34,646 nt of DNA, from NCBI RefSeq assembly GCF_035998295.1, contig NZ_DASYHS010000022.1, positions 1 to 34,646 of the forward strand. Reading direction: 5' to 3'. The first letter of the stretch is position 1, and each line of letters starts with the position of its first letter. A model generated the notes under the pieces. It saw only the letters and a list, made by a program, of their open reading frames with translations, made no database searches and was not told where the DNA came from. Positions 16,016-24,172 of this stretch are shown piece after piece. Origin of the DNA: DASYHS01 sp035998295 (GTDB lineage: Bacteria > Pseudomonadota > Alphaproteobacteria > Azospirillales > Azospirillaceae). The position numbers were made by a program, and so were the translations under genes.

Positions 16016-16987
16016 TCAATCGGCAAGGGGTACGGGGGCGTTCTGGTCGAGCAGCACGCGCGGCAGCTTGAACGCCACGTCCTCGACGCCGACCGTGACC
16101 TCCTCGACCGTGACGTCGAAGCGCTCGCGCGCGGCGGCCAGGACCTCGCGGATCAGCACGTCCGGGGCCGAGGCGCCGGCCGTGATGCCGAGCGTGCGCA
16201 CGGGGCCGAGCCCGTCCCAGTCGATCTCCGTCGCCCGCTGGACCAGGCGTGCGGCCGGGCAGCCCTGGTTGCGCGCGACCTCCACGAGGCGCATCGAGTT
16301 CGAGGAGTTCGGCGCCCCCAGCACCAGCAGCGCGTCCGCGCGCGGCGCTATCGCCTTGACGGCCATCTGCCGGTTGGTGGTCGCGTAGCAGATGTCCTGC
16401 TGGCGCGGCCCGTGGATCTCCGGGAAGCGGGCCTTCAGCGCCTCGACGATCGCGGCCGTGTCGTCGACCGACAGCGTGGTCTGGGTCACGTAGGCGAGCC
16501 GCGAGGGGTCGGGCACCTCCAGCCGGACGGCCTCGTCGACGTCCTCGACCAGGACGACCGCGCCGGGGGGGAGCTGGCCCATGGTGCCGACCACCTCGGG
16601 ATGGCCGCCATGGCCGATCAGGACCACCTGCCTGCCCTCGGCGTGGTGGCGCTCGGCCTCGCGGTGGACCTTGCTGACCAGCGGGCAGGTCGCGTCGACG
16701 TACAGCAACTCGCGCCGGCGCGCCTCGGCGGGCACCGACTTGGGCACGCCATGGGCGGAGAAGATCACCGGGACGCCGTCCGGCACCTCGTCCAGCTCGT
16801 CGACGAACACGGCCCCCTTGGCCTCCAGGTCCTCGACCACGAAGCGGTTGTGCACGATCTCGTGGCGGACATAGACGGGGGCGCCGTACTTCTCGAGCGC
16901 GACCTCGACGATCTGGATCGCGCGGTCCACGCCGGCGCAAAAGCCGCGCGGGCTGGCGAGCAGGACGGTGAGCGGCGGTCTCGGCAT
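16016..16987 (-). CDS. ispH: 4-hydroxy-3-methylbut-2-enyl diphosphate reductase
   Basis: The last enzyme of the MEP isoprenoid pathway, an iron-sulfur protein that converts HMBPP to IPP and DMAPP. Length 323 residues. The three cluster cysteines are C17 (SPRGFCAGVDRAI), C101 (DATCPLVSKVH) and C200 (ICYATTNRQ). Substrate-binding segments HEIVHNR, FSAHGV, IGHGGHPE, APNSSNS and GITAGASAPDVLI are all intact. First gene of the minus-strand ispH-thrB-rnhA operon, divergent from the lipoprotein gene across 106 bases. Confidence 0.98.
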   Translation of the reverse strand: MPRPPLTVLLASPRGFCAGVDRAIQIVEVALEKYGAPVYVRHEIVHNRFVVEDLEAKGAVFVDELDEVPDGVPVIFSAHGVPKSVPAEARRRELLYVDATCPLVSKVHREAERHHAEGRQVVLIGHGGHPEVVGTMGQLPPGAVVLVEDVDEAVRLEVPDPSRLAYVTQTTLSVDDTAAIVEALKARFPEIHGPRQQDICYATTNRQMAVKAIAPRADALLVLGAPNSSNSMRLVEVARNQGCPAARLVQRATEIDWDGLGPVRTLGITAGASAPDVLIREVLAAARERFDVTVEEVTVGVEDVAFKLPRVLLDQNAPVPLAD

Positions 16988-17093
16988 GGCAGTACCCCGG
17001 AAGAAGCATCGGCGGCCCGGCTTGTGCCGGCCCGGTCAGGTCACTAAAGTCGCGGAGCGCGCATCGAACCACGACCGAGAGACGGCCCCGTCC

Positions 17094-17711
17094 ATGCACA
17101 CCCGACCCGAACCTAATATGGGAACGCCCGCCAGGAAAGCCCGTGCCGCCGTCGCGGCGAAAGCCCGTGCCGCCGTCGTCGCGGCATTGGTGCTCCCGCT
17201 GCTGGGCGCCTGCTCGAGCCTCGGGCTCGGCGGCGACGAGGAGGCCGAGGCCGTCCCCGCCGAAGCGCCGCGCTGCCCCGTCATCGAGTTCGTCAGCGGG
17301 GCGGAGGAGGTGACCCAGTTCCGCGAGGGGCCGGGCCGCGACCTGACCGACGTCACCAGCCGCGCCGCCTTCGCCGACTTCGCCGGCGGCTGCCGGCCCG
17401 GCGAGGGGCGCGTCGAGGTCGACCTCAACCTCGTGCTGGCCGCCGAGAAGGGGCCGGCGCTCCAGGGGACGGACGCCGGCTACCGGTATTTCGTCGCGGT
17501 CGCCGCACCGGACGGCGGCATCCTCGCCAAGCAGGAGTTCGACACCGGCGTCACCTTCCAGGGGGCGCAGCGCCGGGCCGGTTCGATCGAGGAGCTGACG
17601 CAGACGATCCCGGTCGCCGAGGGCGCCCGGCCGGAGGACTACCGCATCCTGGTCGGCTTCCAGCTCACCCCCGACCAGCTCCGCTACAACCGCGAGCGCC
17701 GGCTGCCCTGA
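17094..17711 (+). CDS. Putative lipoprotein of unknown function
   Basis: A protein of about 205 residues with a basic n-region, a hydrophobic stretch (VVAALVLPLL) and a lipobox LGAC whose cysteine is residue 40 from the chosen ATG (or 32 from the second ATG at 17118). It is therefore expected to be lipidated and anchored in a membrane facing the periplasm. The mature part starts with a Ser/Gly/acidic linker, then CPVIEFVSGAEEVTQFREG and a C-terminal segment predicted to be beta-rich. I do not recognise the family with confidence. No convincing ribosome site separates the two ATG options. The n-region contains a tandem 8-residue duplication (KARAAVAA). Convergent with the AEC transporter, 16 bases apart. 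Confidence 0.8.
   Translation: MHTRPEPNMGTPARKARAAVAAKARAAVVAALVLPLLGACSSLGLGGDEEAEAVPAEAPRCPVIEFVSGAEEVTQFREGPGRDLTDVTSRAAFADFAGGCRPGEGRVEVDLNLVLAAEKGPALQGTDAGYRYFVAVAAPDGGILAKQEFDTGVTFQGAQRRAGSIEELTQTIPVAEGARPEDYRILVGFQLTPDQLRYNRERRLP
17136..17178 (+). repeat. 24-bp tandem duplication in the lipoprotein signal region
   Basis: A 19-base identical block occurs at 17136-17154 and 17160-17178, a period of 24 bases, so eight codons are duplicated in frame. It lengthens the basic n-region of the signal peptide. Confidence 0.7.
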
Positions 17712-17727
17712 GCCGGCCGCCCGCGCC

Positions 17728-18609
17728 TCAGGCCGCCGCGGCGAGGCGCAGCAGCCAGGGCAGGGCGAGGAGCACCAGCACGGTCGAGACCAGGGCGGCG
17801 GCCCCGGTCCCGGCCGGCCCCTTGGACGGGCCGGCGAAGACGGGCAGGGCCGCGGCTACCGGCATCGCGCCGCCCAGCACGAGGGCGGGCACGGCATCCC
17901 CGGGGACCGGCAGCAGCATCACGGCCGCGAAGCCGGCCGCGGCGCCGAGTGCCGGGCGCAGCAGCCCCGGCAGCAGCGCCCGGCCGATCCCCGTGACGCC
18001 GGCGCGCGCCAGCGACGCCCCCAGCAGGACGAGCAGAAGCGGCGCCGCCATGGCGCCGAGCAGGTCGGTGACGCCGGTGGTCCAGGCCGGGACGCCGAGC
18101 CCCGCCCAGGACAGCGCCATCACCAGCGCCACCGCCCAGAGCGGCGGGGAGGCGAGCAGGGCGCGCCCATCGATCCGCCCGGCGGCGAGCCACGCCCCCA
18201 CGCTCGCCTGGCTCGCCAGCACCAGCGCCGCGAAGGCGACCGCATGGACGAGGGCGCCGCCGCCATGGGTGAACTGGACCAGCGGCACGCCGAGCAGGGC
18301 CGCGGCGGGATGCATCACCGCCGGCAGCAGCGCGCGCACCGGCTGGCGCAGCAGGGCCAGGAGCAGCGCGCCGGCCAGCGCCGCCAGGGCCAGGGCCGCG
18401 GCCCCCGCCAGCAGGCCGGACGCGAGCGCGCCGGCGCCCACGGGAGTGCGCGCCTGCGCCGACAGCATCAGGGCGGGCAGGGCGATCCAGGCGGCGAGCG
18501 CGGCGGCCGTGCGCTCGTCCACCGGCAGGCGCAGCAGGACGAGGAGAGCCCCGACCGCGGCGCAGCCGAGCACGGGGATCAGGAGAGGGAGGTGGTCGAG
18601 GAAGGGCAT
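17728..18609 (-). CDS. AEC (auxin efflux carrier) family transporter
   Basis: A 293-residue, almost wholly hydrophobic protein with about ten membrane helices in two halves separated around residue 150. The length and layout match AEC permeases, a family whose bacterial members export or exchange small organic acids such as malate or malonate. Supporting segments: a first-helix LIPVLGCAAVGALLV, ALPALMLSA after the second helix, a mid-protein HPAAALLGVPLVQF, and DLLGAMAAPLLLVLLGASLA in the second half, which is the most family-like stretch. The ATG at 18609 is preceded by AAGGG; an in-frame ATG at 18636 would add 9 residues. Substrate unknown. Divergent from the glycine cleavage operon. Confidence 0.85.
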   Translation of the reverse strand: MPFLDHLPLLIPVLGCAAVGALLVLLRLPVDERTAAALAAWIALPALMLSAQARTPVGAGALASGLLAGAAALALAALAGALLLALLRQPVRALLPAVMHPAAALLGVPLVQFTHGGGALVHAVAFAALVLASQASVGAWLAAGRIDGRALLASPPLWAVALVMALSWAGLGVPAWTTGVTDLLGAMAAPLLLVLLGASLARAGVTGIGRALLPGLLRPALGAAAGFAAVMLLPVPGDAVPALVLGGAMPVAAALPVFAGPSKGPAGTGAAALVSTVLVLLALPWLLRLAAAA

Positions 18610-18681
18610 GAAGACCCTTGTAACCCGACCTACCACCTTCGGGGAATACGGGCCGGGCCGTTCCCGCCTTCATCGCCGCGA

Positions 18682-18709
18682 TTGACTTTCCCACCGGGCC
18701 GATTAGCTT
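18682..18709 (+). promoter_or_regulatory. Probable promoter of the glycine cleavage operon
   Basis: TTGACT (18682-18687) followed by a 16-base spacer and TAGCTT (18704-18709), which has a weak -10 match. A start a few bases further on would begin the transcript just before the first riboswitch aptamer, which supports the placement. Confidence 0.45.
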
Positions 18710-18729
18710 AGGGCCACACGCTGACGACC

Positions 18730-18945
18730 CCTCGCGGGAGAGACCGGCCCCGGGCCGGCGCCGAAGGAGCAACCGCCCCGGAAACTCTCAGGCAAAAGGA
18801 CCGCAGGGGGAAGCACTCTGGAAAGCAGGCGGAACCGGCAGCGGGGCCGCCTCACCGACGGAGTAAGCCGGGATCGCAGGGCCCAGAGGGGGTCTCCCGG
18901 TGAATCTCTCAGGGTCCGCGACAGAGGGGGCGACAGCCGTGCTCC
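18730..18945 (+). promoter_or_regulatory. Tandem glycine riboswitch (two aptamers)
   Basis: Two glycine-binding aptamers in series, upstream of gcvT. The first spans roughly 18730-18830 and contains GGGAGAGAC, GCCGAAGGAGCAA, GGAAACTCTCAGGCAAAAGG and ACTCTGGA, all conserved in the glycine aptamer. The second spans roughly 18845-18945 with CACCGACGGAGTAAGCC, GGTGAATCTCTCAGGGTCCG and GACAGAGGGGG. The short linker between them matches the known cooperative arrangement. In this class glycine binding usually switches gcv expression on, so excess glycine would induce its own breakdown. About 30 bases separate the second aptamer from the gcvT start, so control may act on ribosome access or on early termination; no obvious T-tract terminator is visible. 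Confidence 0.95.
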
Positions 18946-18976
18946 ATGGCACGGTCAACCCTTGTCGGAGGACCCC

Positions 18977-20095
18977 GTGGCCGATTCCGAACCCGTTCCC
19001 GGTATCAAGACGACGCCTCTCCACGCGCTCCACGTCGAGCTGGGGGCGAAGATGGTGCCGTTCGCCGGCTACGACATGCCGGTGCAGTACCCTGCCGGCA
19101 TCATGAAGGAGCACCTGCACGCCCGGGCGGCGGCCGGCCTGTTCGACGTCTCGCACATGGGCCAGGTCCGCCTCACGGGAGACGGCGGGGCGGCGGCGCT
19201 GGAGACGCTGGTGCCCGGCGAGATCCAGGCGCTGGGCGAGGGCCGCATGCGCTACTCGCTGCTGCTGAACGGGCGGGGCGGCATCCTCGACGACCTGATG
19301 ATCACGAATATGGGCGACCATCTGTTCCTGGTCGTGAACGCCGGCTGCAAGGAGCAGGACATCGCGCATCTGCGCGAGCACCTGCCGTCCGGCATCGGCG
19401 TCGAGTACCTGGGCGACCGGGCGCTGCTGGCGCTCCAGGGCCCGCAGGCCTCGGCCGTGCTGGCGCGATTCGCGCCCGCGGCCGCGGCGATGAAGTTCAT
19501 GACCGCGCTCGAGACCGAGGTCGCCGGGGTCCCGGCGCTGGTCACGCGCTCCGGCTACACCGGCGAGGACGGCTACGAGATCTCGGTCCCGGATACGAAG
19601 GCCGAGGAGGTGGCGCGCCGCCTCCTGGCCGAGCCGGAGGTCGAGGCGATCGGGCTGGGCGCGCGGGACTCGCTGCGGCTCGAGGCCGGGCTGTGCCTCT
19701 ACGGCCACGACATCGACGAGACGACGACCCCGATCGAGGCCAACCTGGCCTGGACCATCGGCAAGCGCCGCCGGGCCGAGGGCGGCTTCCCCGGCGCGGA
19801 CGTCGTGCTGGCCCAGCTCCGCGACGGCCCGGCGCGGCTGCGCGTCGGCATCCGGCCCGAGGGGCGGGCGCCCGCGCGCGAGCACACGCCGGTGACGGAC
19901 GCGTCCGGCGCCACGGTCGGCGAGGTGACGAGCGGCGGCTTCGGGCCGACGGTCGGCGGGCCGGTCGCGATGGGCTACGTGCCGGCATCGCTGGCCGAGC
20001 CGGGCACGGCGCTGGGCCTGAGCGTCCGGGGCAAGACGCTGCCCGCCCAGGTGGCCCAGCTTCCTTTCGTGCCGCAGCGCTACTACCGCGGCTGA
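18977..20095 (+). CDS. gcvT: Glycine cleavage system T protein (aminomethyltransferase)
   Basis: Transfers the methylene group from aminomethyl-lipoyl GcvH to tetrahydrofolate, releasing ammonia. The product is about 372 residues, the normal size. Typical segments in order: TTPLHALHVELGAKMVPFAGYDMPVQY, GLFDVSHMGQV, RYSLLLNGRGGILDDLMI, LALQGPQA, TRSGYTGEDGYEI, GLGARDSLRLEAGLCLYGHDIDE and a C-terminal GEVTSGGFGPT. The start is a GTG preceded by GGAGG with 5 bases between; an in-frame TTG at 18962 would add 5 residues but lies before the ribosome site. First gene of the riboswitch-controlled operon. Confidence 0.96.
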   Translation: MADSEPVPGIKTTPLHALHVELGAKMVPFAGYDMPVQYPAGIMKEHLHARAAAGLFDVSHMGQVRLTGDGGAAALETLVPGEIQALGEGRMRYSLLLNGRGGILDDLMITNMGDHLFLVVNAGCKEQDIAHLREHLPSGIGVEYLGDRALLALQGPQASAVLARFAPAAAAMKFMTALETEVAGVPALVTRSGYTGEDGYEISVPDTKAEEVARRLLAEPEVEAIGLGARDSLRLEAGLCLYGHDIDETTTPIEANLAWTIGKRRRAEGGFPGADVVLAQLRDGPARLRVGIRPEGRAPAREHTPVTDASGATVGEVTSGGFGPTVGGPVAMGYVPASLAEPGTALGLSVRGKTLPAQVAQLPFVPQRYYRG

Positions 20096-20140
20096 GCGAC
20101 ACGGCTGAGCGGCACGGCCTGCAGGCACGGCCGACACAAC
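20089..20140 (+). repeat. Degenerate 13-bp tandem repeat across the gcvT stop
   Basis: Four successive 13-base units begin with CGGC at 20089, 20102, 20115 and 20128; the first two differ at only one base (CGGCTGAGCGACA, CGGCTGAGCGGCA) and the third and fourth are more diverged. The first unit contains the gcvT stop codon. The array fills most of the gcvT-gcvH gap. Confidence 0.6.
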
Positions 20141-20164
20141 GTTTTTTCCCGGGGGACGGTTGAG

Positions 20165-20539
20165 ATGAGCATCAAGTACACGAAGGACCACGAGTGGATC
20201 CGCGTCGATGGCGACACCGGCGTGATCGGCATCAGCGACTACGCCCAGCAGCAGCTCGGCGACGTCGTGTTCGTGGACCTGCCGGAGGTCGGCCGCACGG
20301 TCGAGGCCGGCGGGGAGGCCGCGGTCGTCGAATCCGTGAAGGCGGCGAGCGAGGTCTACGCCCCGGTCGCGGGCGAGGTGGTCGCGGTGAACGACGCGCT
20401 GGGCGACGACCCGGCGCTGGTCAACCGCGAGCCCATGGGCGGGGGCTGGTTCGTCAAGCTGCGGATCACCGACGCCTCGGCGCTCGACGGCCTGATGGAC
20501 GAGGCCGCCTACCAGTCCTACGTGGAAGGCTTGGCGTAA
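20165..20539 (+). CDS. gcvH: Glycine cleavage system H protein
   Basis: The lipoyl-carrying shuttle of the glycine cleavage complex, 124 residues. The lipoylated lysine is K59 in VESVKAASE; flanking family motifs are KYTKDHEWIR at the N-terminus, GISDYAQQQLGDVVFVDLPEVG, and NREPMGGGWFVKL. A purine-rich GGGGGACGG lies upstream of the ATG. The stop and the next start overlap as TAATG. Confidence 0.98.
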   Translation: MSIKYTKDHEWIRVDGDTGVIGISDYAQQQLGDVVFVDLPEVGRTVEAGGEAAVVESVKAASEVYAPVAGEVVAVNDALGDDPALVNREPMGGGWFVKLRITDASALDGLMDEAAYQSYVEGLA

Positions 20540-21888
20540 TGCGTTATCTGCCCCTGACCGACGCCGACCGGCGCGGGATGCTGGCGCGCATCGGCGCGCC
20601 GTCGGTCGACGCCCTGTTCCGCGACGTGCCGGAATCGGCGCGCCTGCCCGGCCCGATCGAGGGCCTGTCCAACCACATGGGCGAGCTGCAGGTCGAGCGC
20701 ACGATCGCCGCGATGGCCGCGAAGAACGTGCCGGCCGGCAGCGTGCCGAGCTTCCTGGGCGCCGGCGCCTACCGGCACCACGTCCCGGCCTCGGTCGACT
20801 ACCTGATCCAGCGCGGCGAGTTCCTGACCTCCTACACGCCCTACCAGCCCGAGGTCACGCAGGGCACGCTGCAGTACCTGTTCGAGTTCCAGACCCAGGT
20901 CGCGCTGATCACCGGGATGGAGGTCGCCAACGCGTCGCTCTACGACGGCGCCACGTCGTGCGCCGAGGCGGTGATGATGGCCAACCGCCTGACCCGGCGC
21001 TCGCGCGCCGTGCTGTCGGGCGGCCTGCACCCGCACTACCGCGACGTGACGGTGACGAACGCGCGCTTCACCGGCTTCGAGACGGTGCAGATGCCGGCCG
21101 CACCCGAGGGCGGCGAGGACCTGATGGCCCAGGTCGACGCCCGCACCTCGTGCGTCGTCGTCCAGAACCCCGACGTCTTCGGCCAGGTCCGCGACTATTC
21201 GGAGCTGGCGGAGGCCTGCCACGCCAAGGGCGCGCTGCTGGTCGTCGTCGTGACCGAGGCGGTGTCGCTCGGCCTGCTGGCCTCGCCGGGCGAGATGGGG
21301 GCGGACATCGTCGCGGCCGAGGGCCAGTCGATCGGCAACGCGCTCGGCTTCGGCGGCCCCTATGTCGGCCTGTTCGCGACGCGTGAGAAGTTCCTGCGCC
21401 AGATGCCCGGCCGGCTGTGCGGCCAGACTGTCGACGCCGAGGGCAAGCGCGGCTTCGTGCTGACGCTGTCGACCCGCGAGCAGCACATCCGGCGCGAGAA
21501 GGCGACCAGCAACATCTGCACCAACAGCGGGCTGTGCGCGCTGGCCTTCACGATCCACCTGACCCTGCTGGGCGAGGCCGGCTTCACGCGCCTCGCGCGG
21601 ATCAACCACGCCAACGCGGTGCGGCTGGCGGGCATGCTGTCGCGCGTGCCCGGGGTCGAGGTCGTGAACGACGCCTTCTTCAACGAGTTCACGCTGCGCC
21701 TGTCCCGGCCGGCGGCGGGCGTGGTCGACGCGCTGGCCGCGCGCGGCGTGCTGGCGGGCGTGCCCGTCTCGCGCCTGCATCCCGGCGTCGCCGAGCTCGA
21801 GAACCTGCTGCTGGTGGCGACCACCGAGACGAACACCGAGGCCGACATGGAGGCACTCGCCGCCGGCCTCGAGGAGGTGCTGAAATGA
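20539..21888 (+). CDS. gcvPA: Glycine dehydrogenase (decarboxylating) subunit 1
   Basis: The N-terminal half of the split glycine cleavage P protein, 449 residues. It forms an alpha2beta2 complex with GcvPB and lacks its own PLP lysine, as usual for this subunit. Recognisable parts are the start MRYLPLTDADR, the segment SFLGAGAYRHHVPASVD, the segment FLTSYTPYQPEVTQGTLQ, ASLYDGATSCAEAVMMA, GEGQS-like AAEGQSIGNALGFGGPYVG, and LSTREQHIRREKATSNICTN. Two-subunit P protein is common in many bacteria, whereas E. coli has a single chain. Starts at an ATG overlapping the gcvH stop. Confidence 0.97.
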   Translation: MRYLPLTDADRRGMLARIGAPSVDALFRDVPESARLPGPIEGLSNHMGELQVERTIAAMAAKNVPAGSVPSFLGAGAYRHHVPASVDYLIQRGEFLTSYTPYQPEVTQGTLQYLFEFQTQVALITGMEVANASLYDGATSCAEAVMMANRLTRRSRAVLSGGLHPHYRDVTVTNARFTGFETVQMPAAPEGGEDLMAQVDARTSCVVVQNPDVFGQVRDYSELAEACHAKGALLVVVVTEAVSLGLLASPGEMGADIVAAEGQSIGNALGFGGPYVGLFATREKFLRQMPGRLCGQTVDAEGKRGFVLTLSTREQHIRREKATSNICTNSGLCALAFTIHLTLLGEAGFTRLARINHANAVRLAGMLSRVPGVEVVNDAFFNEFTLRLSRPAAGVVDALAARGVLAGVPVSRLHPGVAELENLLLVATTETNTEADMEALAAGLEEVLK

Positions 21889-23462
21889 ACAACCAGGGTC
21901 GCAGGACCGACACCGGCACCCCGGACGCGGCGTCCGGGTCGGCCACCATCAGCGGCAATCGCGGCCTCGTGCTGGAGGAGGCGCTGATCTTCGAGCAGGA
22001 CAGCCCCGGCACGACCGGCGTCGACCTGCCCGAGCCGGAGGAGACCGGCCTCAGGCTGGGAGCGGTGCGCCAGCGCGGGCGCATCGGCCTGCCCGGCCTC
22101 GCCGAGCCGACGGTGGTCCGCCACTACACGCGGCTGTCGCAGAAGAACCACGCCATCGACATGGCGCTCTACCCGCTGGGCTCGTGCACGATGAAGCACA
22201 ACCCGCGGCTCAACGAGAAGATGGCCCGGCTGCCCGGCTTCGCCGACCTGCACCCGATGCAGCCCATGAGCACGGTCCAGGGCGCGCTGGAGCTGATCGA
22301 CACGCTGGCGCATTGGCTGAAGACGCTGACCGGCATGCCGGCGGTGGCGATGTCGCCGGCGGCGGGCGCGCATGGCGAGCTGTGCGGGATGATGGCGATC
22401 CGCGCGGCGCTGATCGAGCGCGGCGAGGCGCACCGGCTGCGCGTGCTGGTGCCCGAGAGCGCGCACGGCACCAACCCGGCGACGGCCGCCTCGCTCGGCT
22501 TCACGGTCGATGCGATCCCGGCGGACGCGACCGGCCGCGTCGACCTCGCCGCACTGGAGGCCAAGCTCGGCCCCGACGTCGCGGCGATCATGCTGACCAA
22601 CCCCAACACCTGCGGGCTGTTCGAGCGCGACATCGTGCGCATCGGCGAGCTGGTGCATGCGGCGGGCGCCTATTTCTACTGCGACGGCGCCAACTTCAAC
22701 GCGATCGTCGGGCGCGTGCGGCCGGCCGATCTCGGCATCGACGCGATGCACATCAACCTGCACAAGACCTTCTCGACCCCGCATGGCGGCGGCGGGCCGG
22801 GCTCGGGCCCGGTGGTCCTGTCGCAGGCGCTGGCCCGCTTCATGCCGTTCCCGCACGTCGTCCACGACGCCTCGGGCTTGCGCCTGGTCGAGGGGCCCGG
22901 GGACGGGCCCGGGGAGGGGGCGACGGGGGCCGAGTTCGGCCGCCTCAAGGGCTTCCACGGCCAGATGGGGATGTTCGTCCGCGCGCTCTCCTACATGCTG
23001 AGCCACGGGGCGGACGGGCTGTGGCAGGTGGCGTCCGACGCGGTGCTGAACGCCAACTACCTGCTGGCGAGCCTGAAGGACGTCATGACCGCGTCCTTCG
23101 AGGGGCCGTGCATGCACGAGGCCCTGTTCGACGACCGGTTCCTGAAGGACACCGGGGTCAGCACGCTCGACTTCGCGAAGGCGCTGATCGACGAGGGCTA
23201 CCACCCCATGACCATGTACTTCCCGCTGGTCGTGCACGGCGCCCTGCTGATCGAGCCGACCGAGACCGAGACCAAGCAGGGCCTCGACGACTTCGTCGCG
23301 GTGCTGCGCGGCCTGGCCGAGCGGGCGAAGGCCGGGGACGCGGAGCATTTCACCGGCGCCCCGCGCTTCACGCCGCGCCGCCGCCTCGACGAGACGGCCG
23401 CGGCACGCAAGCCGATCCTGCGCTGGCAGCCCGACCAGCCGTACCAGGAAGCCGCGGAGTAG
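21885..23462 (+). CDS. gcvPB: Glycine dehydrogenase (decarboxylating) subunit 2
   Basis: The PLP-bearing half of the split P protein; it decarboxylates glycine and loads the aminomethyl group on GcvH. Length 525 residues. The PLP lysine is K294 in NLHKTFSTPHGGGGPG. Other marks are HYTRLSQKNHAID, YPLGSCTMKHNPRLNE, SPAAGAHGELCGMMAIRA, PESAHGTNPATAA and TNPNTCGLFE. The first 40 or so residues are a variable polar lead (MNNQGRRTDTGTPDAASGS) before the conserved core. Overlaps gcvPA by ATGA; last gene of the operon. Confidence 0.97.
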   Translation: MNNQGRRTDTGTPDAASGSATISGNRGLVLEEALIFEQDSPGTTGVDLPEPEETGLRLGAVRQRGRIGLPGLAEPTVVRHYTRLSQKNHAIDMALYPLGSCTMKHNPRLNEKMARLPGFADLHPMQPMSTVQGALELIDTLAHWLKTLTGMPAVAMSPAAGAHGELCGMMAIRAALIERGEAHRLRVLVPESAHGTNPATAASLGFTVDAIPADATGRVDLAALEAKLGPDVAAIMLTNPNTCGLFERDIVRIGELVHAAGAYFYCDGANFNAIVGRVRPADLGIDAMHINLHKTFSTPHGGGGPGSGPVVLSQALARFMPFPHVVHDASGLRLVEGPGDGPGEGATGAEFGRLKGFHGQMGMFVRALSYMLSHGADGLWQVASDAVLNANYLLASLKDVMTASFEGPCMHEALFDDRFLKDTGVSTLDFAKALIDEGYHPMTMYFPLVVHGALLIEPTETETKQGLDDFVAVLRGLAERAKAGDAEHFTGAPRFTPRRRLDETAAARKPILRWQPDQPYQEAAE

Positions 23463-23470
23463 GGGACAGA

Positions 23471-23507
23471 GCCTCCCTCCCGCCCGCGGCCCGGGCGGGA
23501 GGGAGGC
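23471..23507. terminator. Strong hairpin after the glycine cleavage operon
   Basis: A perfect 16-bp stem, 23471-23486 paired with 23492-23507, with a 5-base loop, 8 bases after the gcvPB stop. It lies between convergent units (gcv operon and the GNAT gene). No T-tract follows, so it may act as a Rho-linked or bidirectional terminator, or as a 3' mRNA stabiliser. Confidence 0.65.
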
Positions 23508-23538
23508 GCCTTGCGGCTGGATACTCAGGGCAGGCTTC

Positions 23539-24072
23539 TCAGGGCGTCGTGCGGTCGCCCTCGCCGAGTTCGCGCTGCATCAGGACGACGTCGAGCCAGC
23601 GGCCGAACTTGAAGCCGACCGACGTCAGCGTGCCGACCCGGCGGAAGCCGAGGGCGGAGTGGACGCGGATCGACGCCTCGTTGGCGCTGTCGCCGATCAC
23701 CGCCATCACCTGGCGCACGCCCAGCTTCCCGCATTCGTCCAGGAGTGCGGCGAGCAGCAGGCGGCCGATCCCGCGCCGCTCCTGGCCGGCGGCGACGTAG
23801 ACGGAGTTCTCGACCGTGTACCGGTAGGCCGGACGCGGCCGGTACGGGCCGGCATAGGCGTAGCCGACCACCACCCCGTCGCGCTCCGCCACCAGATAGG
23901 GCAGGTTGCGGGTGGTCACGTCGCGCCAGCGGCGCGCCATCTCCTCGATCCCGGGGACCTCGAGTTCGAACGAGGCGCTGCCGTGCAGGACCTGGGGGGC
24001 GTAGATATCCAGCACCGCCCCGAGGTCGCCTTCCTCGCACGGGCGGATCGTCACCTGGCTGCTGTCCTGCAC
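23539..24072 (-). CDS. GNAT N-acetyltransferase, phosphinothricin/methionine-sulfone acetyltransferase-like
   Basis: A GNAT-fold acetyltransferase of 177 residues related to the Pat/Bar/YncA (MnaT) group, which acetylates amino-acid analogues such as methionine sulfone and phosphinothricin. Matching parts: IRPCEEGDLGAVLDIYAPQVLHGSASFE, LVAERDGVVVGYAYAGPYRPRPAYRYTVE, the acetyl-CoA loop QERRGIGRLLL, VIGDSANEASIRVHSALGF and VGFKFGRWLDVVLMQREL. The start is taken as GTG at 24072, preceded by GGAG 8 bases upstream; longer in-frame readings are possible but include poorly conserved sequence. It follows the copper module on the same strand across 100 bases and may be independent of it. Resistance to a specific toxin cannot be inferred. 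Confidence 0.88.
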   Translation of the reverse strand: MQDSSQVTIRPCEEGDLGAVLDIYAPQVLHGSASFELEVPGIEEMARRWRDVTTRNLPYLVAERDGVVVGYAYAGPYRPRPAYRYTVENSVYVAAGQERRGIGRLLLAALLDECGKLGVRQVMAVIGDSANEASIRVHSALGFRRVGTLTSVGFKFGRWLDVVLMQRELGEGDRTTP

Positions 24073-24172
24073 GTCTTCCACTCCGCAAACGTATCGCAGT
24101 TGCGAGCTTGCCCCGCTGCCAAGCGGAAATGAAGCCCCTTCTCCGCTCCAGGCTCCCAAGGACGTCGCGCGC

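Noticed and set aside
20142..20147. T6 run as an intrinsic terminator between gcvT and gcvH
   Set aside because: No stable GC hairpin directly precedes it, and the genes form one operon where termination here is not expected.
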